DNA from: Gnetum montanum
Lineage: Eukaryota; Streptophyta; Gnetopsida; Gnetales; Gnetaceae
Reading direction: 5' to 3'
DNA: 64,000 nucleotides
Assembly (NCBI GenBank): GCA_015680685.1
Contig: MNCI01017532.1
Location: 14,760-78,759 of the forward strand
The translations under genes and the position numbers were made by a program. Below the pieces are notes generated by a model. That model ran no database searches. It was not told the DNA's origin and saw nothing but the letters and a program-made list of their open reading frames with translations. This document shows positions 57,505-64,000 of the stretch, in pieces (within the stretch, counting starts at the first letter, position 1; every line of letters begins with the position of its first letter).

Positions 57505-60272
57505 ATGGCACCCAAACAAAAGCGCTTGTAGGAAGGAGCACCCTTACAACCATAGGAGAAAAAACCCAAAGCTAGAAGGGGCCAGCGAGAACAAGGCCAG
57601 TAACAATAAGAGGTGATTTATGCAACAAGACCTCTTCATGAGGAGCCTGAAGTGGAATCTGTTTAATAGATTCTAGAAGAAAAAGTTCCTACAGAAAAAT
57701 TTCAATGAGCAAAAGTGCCTAGACCTGTGCCTAGGCTTGAAGTCACTCTGACTCAAGCCTGCCTAGACATCATCAAGTCCAGAGAGATCCAAAGGTCAAT
57801 TCTTCAAGAGATAAACTTCAGGCCATTTTTAGAAAAAGCCCTAGAGGATGTCAAAACACAATTGTAAACCTCTCCCATGTGGCCAACCATCATGACCACT
57901 GGGGAGTGGTACATGGAAGAGACCTATCTCTTCTAGAACAGCTGAAGGCCAAAGTCCATTGTAAAAATCAAGGATGTTTAAGTGTCTTACTCAGTGGAGG
58001 CCATTGCACAAGCACTAAGGTTTCTAAACATCAGAACACAGCTAGTGGAGATATCAACAAAAGATGACCCTAAGGCAAAAAGGGAGTGGACCCAGCGATG
58101 TTATGGGATGGACCGTGAGGAGTATGGTGCACTCACACTGGTAGAGTGAATTTATTTCAACATTACGGCCTATCACCTCAATCCAATGGTGAGGCCAAGT
58201 AAGCTAACTACCTTCTCCACTTGTGCATGCATCTCTCTAAGTAGGAAATTTCCTATTAACCTTCCACAGCTATTTATTTTGAGATTAAGAAGCATTTCAA
58301 GGCAATCAAACGTGAAGGAGGATCCTACCCTTTCCCTACCTTATAAGAAAACCTTGCAATAGGGTAGGTATTATTTTCTATTGAAATGACACTATCATGG
58401 TTACTCCCTTGGCCTCATGGGCAGAAATCATGAAGAAAAAAATGCTAGCAGCCATCCAAGAAGAGGAGCTGCTGCCACCACCACCCACTCAAGAGACCAC
58501 CAAAGGCCTGCACAATCCTTGAGCATCTACAAAAAATCCAATAGTAGCTCTTGAGTGAACAAGAGTAGCAAGCAAGAACAAGTGGGGTGAATCCATCTAT
58601 GTATTAGCTAGCAATAATTCACCTTAATGAGGTGGCCCAAATAGTTAGCCAGATGGAGAGGGGTCATTCCATTTTCTCTACCCAAAGAATGTAGCTACCT
58701 TCAAGGTCAGATTGTAATGCTTGAAATGTAACGATGTCATTAGAAACATATCATTTATTCCCAGAAGTCTCTAGGAATGTTGCCACTTTCTTGGTGAGGT
58801 TGGAGGAAGGTGAATAGGCAACTATCTTAGTGATGTAGCACCAAGGGTAGGAAATAGTGGCATAAGTGGTAGTTGACCACGTAGCTAAAGTAGTAAATGC
58901 ACTGGTAGCATCTATACCAGATGTATCTACACTCCAACATGTGTAGATGTCCACAAGCATGGTCAGTCGAAAATTGAATGTAGCTCAGCATGAACAATTG
59001 CTAGAACTACTAGTAGGAACCAAGCAAGCGACTTTGGATATCTTTAATCTTTTAGAGAACATTACTACAACCTAGTCAAAGCTACTAAATGCAAGGGGTA
59101 AATGCATCATTTTGGAGGGAAAACTAGAAATGTTCCAAGAGAAAAATCAACGCTTGGCCGTGGAGGTTGCTGAACTTTGTACCCAACTTGCAAAGCAAAC
59201 AATCCTCAGCCCAACAATGACAAGAGATGAAGCTATCAAATAGCTTCAAGGACTATTTCAAAAGGCTAATAATTACCATCTTCAAATAGTCCATGGTAGA
59301 AGTTGAAACACATTTAATTAGAAAGGACTTGAATTAGATATGTGAAGAAAATGAGGCACTAACCACACAAAATCATTGCCTATGAAATGCTAATGCTCAA
59401 AGAGATTAAATGCAAGAATTTATTCATTAATATCAGAAGAAGCTTTTTAGAGTCAACACTAAATTGAGAAAATTGACCATGGAGAACCAAAATCTATCAA
59501 TGAAGAAGGTACACACCTTGTGACAAAAGTCTACCATCAAAATTTTCACTTAGAAGAACGAAGCTCTTAAGTTGAGAGGGTGAAACATCACTATAGGGAC
59601 CAGGTTATCTTGCAAAAGTATATTAAAGGCTAAGGTAAATGAAGCCCTCTAGCAAGGAATAGAAATGTGGCAGCCCATCCTTGATGGGATTAATGCCTAC
59701 AACAAAGCAGAGATCCACTTGAAGGAGTTGTAGATCGAAGAGATGATAGAGTATATGGAGTTGGATGACCACGATCATATTTGAAGAAGTAAGTGGCTGG
59801 CTCGTATATGCTATATGAGGTTGAGTTTAAACACCATAAGGACACCAAGCAAAAGCTTGAGATTTCTAACGTTGAACTCGAAGTCCTCAAGGGATGATTC
59901 ATAGATTGATGATACATCACTGAGGACCTAGCTAGATAGATGAATGACTACTAGGAGTTGAAGAACACAATGTGAGCATTTGACATTGAATGCAAATAGT
60001 TCATTACCTAGTTTGTTAATGTCAAGGAGTTTTTTCCAATGATCTCGTGTCCTTGGGAGGTGCTTGTTCCAATCCACATTGGGAAAGCTACATGGATGGT
60101 GCATGATCCCATGAGTAAGAAGGAGAAAATTAAAGCACTACTGGATGCTTTTCTCCTCCCACCTAAAGCTATAGCAGTAGCACGACAACCACAGCCTCAA
60201 CTACTAGCAGCGCATAAAGTTGGTGAAGGTCCCTCAGAGCCTCAAGAACCACCACCACCTGGGACTATTTGA
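57505..60272 (+). pseudogene. Athila extra 3' ORF (accessory protein)
   Basis: The ATG at 57505 (MAPKQKR) follows directly on a splice-acceptor-like TTGTGATTATAG. Recognisable open stretches are LEVTLTQACLDIIKSREIQR (about 57738), a middle that is heavily interrupted, a helical Leu/Glu/Lys-rich section (59050-59600) consistent with a coiled coil, and a clean C-terminus (60039-60272) with WEVLVPIHIGKATWMVHDP and a Pro/Gln-rich end. MAPK-starting accessory ORFs at this position are typical of Athila and were once called env-like. No signal peptide or membrane segment is visible here. Dozens of stops make it dead. Confidence 0.65.
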
Positions 60273-60509
60273 TCTTCTCCAACAAGCTTCGCATCATTAA
60301 GGAATTTGTTGTTCAATTTTTTATGAGTTGTGTTATGGTGTTCAAGTTTGTGTCTTGAACACCACAACTTTTTTAATGTGTTGATTTGTACACCTAGGCA
60401 CTCCTTTTTTTGTCAAGTTAGTCAAGTTTTTTTTTGAAAGAAAAGTTAATGAATAATCCCATACATTCCCAATTTTGTAAAAGAACTTGAGGATGAGTTT
60501 TCATTCATT

Positions 60510-60519
60510 CATGGGGGTA
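60510..60519 (+). promoter_or_regulatory. Polypurine tract of the Athila-like element
   Basis: CATGGGGGTA immediately before TGATGAG of the 3' LTR. The same sequence precedes the LTR of the neighbouring minus-strand element at 63363. Confidence 0.85.
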
Positions 60520-61448
60520 TGATGAGTCATCGTTGGTTGCCTACGTTGATGAGACCTCATCGATGCAACTGATTGCATCAATGAGGCCTTGTCAACGAGG
60601 CCCCGTCAACATATTTAAACTTGCATCAACACGATGTCTGTCAATTACCTATAAATATGTGCCTACTAGTCGCAGTTATGGGGAGTTAAGATTTTAGTAG
60701 TAGCAAAGCTCTTGCATTTTTTCATTTGAAAGTAAGAATTTTTTTCCTAAGTGCCTACAACAAGAGTCATTGAATGTATGGATCTTTATTTGAGCATTGT
60801 TATACTTGAGCATGATAGTGTGTGTGGAAATAAAGATGAGCTTTCTGATAAACCTTGTAGCACGTTGGATAGATTAGCTCTTTTATTTATGCATTCAATG
60901 TTTTCAATTATTTGTTAATTATTCTCAATTATTTTGCAATTATTTTCTAGCAATTAAGTTAATAAGATTATTAAGCTAGATAGATTAAATACATAAGTAC
61001 AACCGCTTTGAGCATAACATGTATTCACTTGGTAATTCCAACAACGTTATTACTTGGTATGCCTAGTAACATAGTGTTTGGTCACCCAATAGTGGATACA
61101 TTGTTTCAGGACATGTACGGAGAGTGGGAATGGATGCTTATGTTAAAATTAGTTATATGATTAGTTAATTAGTGAGTTAGATTAGTTAATTAAACTCCTT
61201 TTTATCTACATTTTGAGCACCCAAAATATAACATATAAAATGATAAAAATTGAATGCCTTAGTTACACTTAACGATAGTAACGAATGTTACAAGTGTAAT
61301 TGGGAGGACAATGATTGACCTTAAGGTTAGATTCACTTCCTAAAGGGCTAGTGCACTAGAAACGATAAATTCTACAAAATTCAATTGGATCATGCATGAA
61401 TGCTTATGATTCATATGGTTGGGTGTAGGGGTACCTCACTCCTCATCA
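60520..61448 (+). mobile_element. 3' LTR of the Athila-like element (929 bp)
   Basis: TGATGAGTCAT...CTCATCA. Palindromic head motifs lie at 60540-60615, with TATAAATA at 60650-60657. It aligns to 48124-49067 with frequent C/T and G/A differences. Confidence 0.9.
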
Positions 61449-62279
61449 AGAATGATGGTTGATATAACAAAAGAAATTTATAAAGGAACATGTTTTTTTA
61501 ACTTATCTCAAAGAATCCATAAGAAGGTTACTAAAAAAAATACTAAGATGATACAAGCATAAGAAGTCTCACAAATAAGTAAATTTATCTTTAATCTACA
61601 AAAAAGATTGGTTATAAGTCTAACTAGGTAATGATGGAGATCATACACTAGTTTAACTATATATTTATGATGTATATCTATTATTTGGCTAAGAAATTTT
61701 TTTATATTTTTCAAATTTATAAAATCTCAAATTGATTTACTTAGAATTGAGTTTTACATTTAAAAATTAAAATGAAAACTAGTGTATCATTCACCTCTTT
61801 GACCAACTTTATTTCTACAATGAAGTCTAAGTAAGAAAGTAGTTGGGCTCTCAACAAAGCTCTTACCCAAAATCATAATCCATGTTAAAATGTTCATCTT
61901 TTAGGCCAATTTTATAATCATAAAGCTTATTTTTAGCTATTACAACAAGAGAAAAAAAATAGTGATAAAAAAAAGACCTCCCTCACCATTACAATAATAA
62001 AATTATTTTACCATGATCAAGGGGACTCTCTTAAATAGGGTTGGTAGTTAACCTTTCAAAAAATATATATAATTCAAAATATTAAGATAAATAATGGAGA
62101 GTATTCTTCAATAGTTTAGTGTTAATATAAGGCATACAAAGGGTTACAATACTCATCCTCTACATGAACATTACATAGAGTATTTAACCTATGTTGTGTC
62201 ATGAATGAAAGGTAAGATCAATGCTATTCAAGGACACTTGGCCCAAAATGCAATAAGGAAGAATCTTATAGAAGCAAGG
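61449..62279. other. AT-rich spacer
   Basis: DNA between the two Athila-type elements. No frame or repeat beyond simple AT-rich sequence. Confidence 0.5.
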
Positions 62280-63362
62280 TGATGAGTGGCGAGGTACCCC
62301 TACACTCAACCATACGAAACGAGCGTAGCACGCACGATCCGGTCGAACTCCGTAGACTAAATGCCGAAACGCCCCATGGAACACTTGGGGTTAATCATTC
62401 GTTGTCTTCCCAGACTTACTTGTTGTTGTCACGGTGTATGGTTAAGTAAGTCTAAGGTATACGATTCGTTTGGTCTTTTCTGGTTTTTCTCCTAAGCTAT
62501 GAGGGAAGGGTTGAGAAATCTAACTAACTCTAAATAACTCTAACTAATGTCCTAAGTCTAATTTGACTAGCGTCAGCATCCGTTCCCACTTACCGTACAC
62601 ACCCTGAACCATGCAACTGTGGTTACCAAACGCTAATCGTTACTGGGATCACCACACGTAACACACGTGCTCGAAGTGGTCGTACTGAGGCACCTATTTA
62701 GCTTAAGTGTGATAAGCAACCAATTCCTTGGCTAGCCGTACACACCCGTAAGTGCTTGTAGCCAAGTCGTACTTATCACACGTTCTAGCCTAGCGATGAG
62801 TAGCCGATTCCTTGACTAGCCGTACACATTAGACTACCACTGGGATTACCAAGCGTAGATCCTAGAATACGCTACAGGGTTACCAAGCAGTCCAATGCTC
62901 GTACTCAAGTCGTACTCACGCGTTGCGACAAGCAGCCAATTCCTTGATTAGCTGTACAGATCCGTAGATGCTCATAATCAAGTCGTACTTGTATGCACTA
63001 GGAAAGCAATAAATAACAATAAAGTAAAACCATGTACTGCAAGGTTTATCCAATCAAGTTCATCTTTATTGCCGTACACAAATTGTGTTCAGGTTACAAA
63101 GTTGCTCGAATAAAGAACCGTTCACTCTAGGACTCCTACTGCGGGCACATGGGAAAAATTCTAACTCTGGAGTGATCAATCTACCAGAGCTTCGCTACTT
63201 CTAGCTAGGATTGGAAAATAAGGGGAGTGCCACCTCTTATTTATAGATTTGATGGTGGACCACGATATCATGTATGCGATATCGTAGGGGAAGACGCAAT
63301 ATCGCGTATGCGATATCGCAGGGGATGCGATATCGTGGCGCTATGCATGTTGCGTCTCATCA
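62280..63362 (-). mobile_element. 3' LTR of a second Athila-type element (L4, 1083 bp)
   Basis: On the minus strand it begins TGATGAGACG (63362) and ends ...CCACTCATCA (62280). The TATA box is at 63238-63245. The head carries GCGATATCG palindromes (63262-63337). It retains many CpG sites that are CpA/TpG in the LTRs at 48124 and 60520, so it is younger or less methylated. Confidence 0.88.
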
Positions 63363-63375
63363 TACCCCCATGACT
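63363..63375 (-). promoter_or_regulatory. Polypurine tract of the second Athila-type element
   Basis: The minus strand reads AGTCATGGGGGTA directly before the LTR start. It shows that L4 is a 3' LTR and that the element body lies to the right, beyond the window. A second copy of this 13-mer lies at 63944-63956. Confidence 0.85.
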
Positions 63376-63537
63376 GAATGAAACTCGTCCTCGAGTTCCT
63401 TACAATAATATCGGGAAGGTATGGGATTATTAAGGGGAATGGAACTAATGGGATGACATGTGAACGGGTCTTTATTACAAGACTTGACAAAAACTGGTGT
63501 TCATGACAACAAGGGTGAACACCTTATTACATTGACA

Positions 63538-63756
63538 TCAGGCCTTTGTTGGCAACTTTGAGAGAAAGAGAGAGATAGAAAGAACTGTTGCTCTTGCCAA
63601 CGCCAAGATTGCGCTTTCGTTGTCCTTCCATAAGCGCACCATCGATCTTGCTCCTTGCATAGCTGCTTTAGCTCTACTCCATTCCAAGTGTTTTGGTCCA
63701 GCTCCAGATCCAATTCGTTGTTGTATGATTGCCATCTGCACATACAGCACAATCAT
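63538..63756 (-). pseudogene. C-terminal frame in the 3' internal region of the second Athila-type element
   Basis: A 72-codon open stretch ending in a stop, with MAIIQQRIGSGAGPKHLEW and LWKDNESAILALARATVLSI. Position (just before the polypurine tract) suggests the end of an accessory ORF, but the sequence does not visibly match the extra ORF at 57505. A shifted frame, 63501-63752, is also open, so coding status is uncertain. Confidence 0.3.
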
Positions 63757-64000
63757 ATATTAGCAAGGGTAATTGAATCATTAAGTAATTAATACTTTGC
63801 TTTTATGTAGGTTCATTGGCTAGGTTGTGGTATGGCTGATATGGACCTGGAAATATGTAATTGATAACTACTGAAAGTGTAGGGGTTAGAAAGAAAATCA
63901 AAAATTTCGAGGCATAGGAGAAAATCGAAAAAAGTGGGCCCCGTACCCCCATGACTAATTACGAACCTCCGGTAGCATTAGAATGGAGAAGGAAAAAGGA

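Larger units (their letters stand above)
48124..61448 (+). mobile_element. Athila-lineage Ty3/gypsy retrotransposon, 13.3 kb
   Basis: Order: 5' LTR, tRNA-Asp-type PBS, gag, protease, RT-RNase H, integrase, long spacer, extra ORF, polypurine tract, 3' LTR. RT motifs PFGLCNAPAT and FMDDF and the PBS type fit Athila. Flanking pentamers AAAAT (48119-48123) and AGAAT (61449-61453) differ by one base, a plausible decayed target-site duplication. The LTRs look only about 80-85% alike by eye and all genes are broken, so it is much older than the Tat element. Confidence 0.88.

Noticed and set aside
57505-60272. An env-like envelope gene making the element an endogenous retrovirus
   Set aside because: No signal peptide, fusion peptide or membrane segment is visible. 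Position alone does not support an envelope function.
1-64000. tRNA, rRNA or organelle DNA insertions
   Set aside because: No cloverleaf with conserved boxes, no rRNA landmarks and no plastid or mitochondrial genes were recognised by eye. A tRNAscan or BLAST run would be needed to exclude short ones.

Overview
This window is nuclear DNA of a seed plant. The evidence is plant-type coiled-coil NB-ARC (CNL) resistance-gene fragments, plant copia elements, Ty3/gypsy elements with Tat and Athila hallmarks, and an L1-type LINE with a plant DUF4283 ORF1. The low gene density, old decayed retroelements and loss of CpG dinucleotides would suit a large, slowly purged genome such as a conifer or other gymnosperm. 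That placement is inference. I found no intact host gene; most of the recognisable DNA is transposon.

Layout. 1-862 is a truncated Athila-type LTR (minus). 1.36-2.13 kb is a copia RT relic (minus). 3.5-5.0 kb is a broken CNL gene (copy A). 6.86-10.7 kb is LINE A (plus, 3' truncated). 11.9-12.05 kb is a short CNL fragment (copy C). 14.0-15.09 kb is a copia 3' end with its LTR. 16.15-17.13 kb is CNL copy B, with P-loop and kinase-2. Copy B is cut by LINE B (minus, 17135-39727, 17-bp target-site duplication). LINE B is itself cut by a 17.6-kb Tat-lineage Ty3/gypsy element (minus, 18299-35922, perfect 5-bp target-site duplication). 39.7-48.1 kb is AT-rich DNA with no recognisable genes. 48124-61448 is an old Athila-like element (plus) with gag, protease, RT-RNase H, integrase and an extra 3' ORF. 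62280-64000 holds the LTR and 3' internal end of a younger Athila-like element (minus).

Most interesting content. Between its protease and RT modules the Tat element carries a complete-looking antisense transcription unit (plus, about 24.94-29.90 kb). It has a TATA box, eight or nine exons with GT-AG introns and compatible phases, a stop codon and an AATAAA. Its exons encode an FCP1/NIF (HAD) phosphatase-like domain whose catalytic aspartates are missing, a central region resembling plant-transposon accessory ORFs, and an acidic and coiled-coil tail. This copy has several nonsense codons, so it is a pseudogene of what looks like a real spliced gene. Its promoter and first intron share a palindromic GCGTATACGC motif array with the element's own LTRs. 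In the Athila element the extra ORF likewise sits behind a private TATA box preceded by the palindromic motif of that element's U3. Two unrelated lineages may therefore have copied U3-type control DNA in front of their accessory genes.
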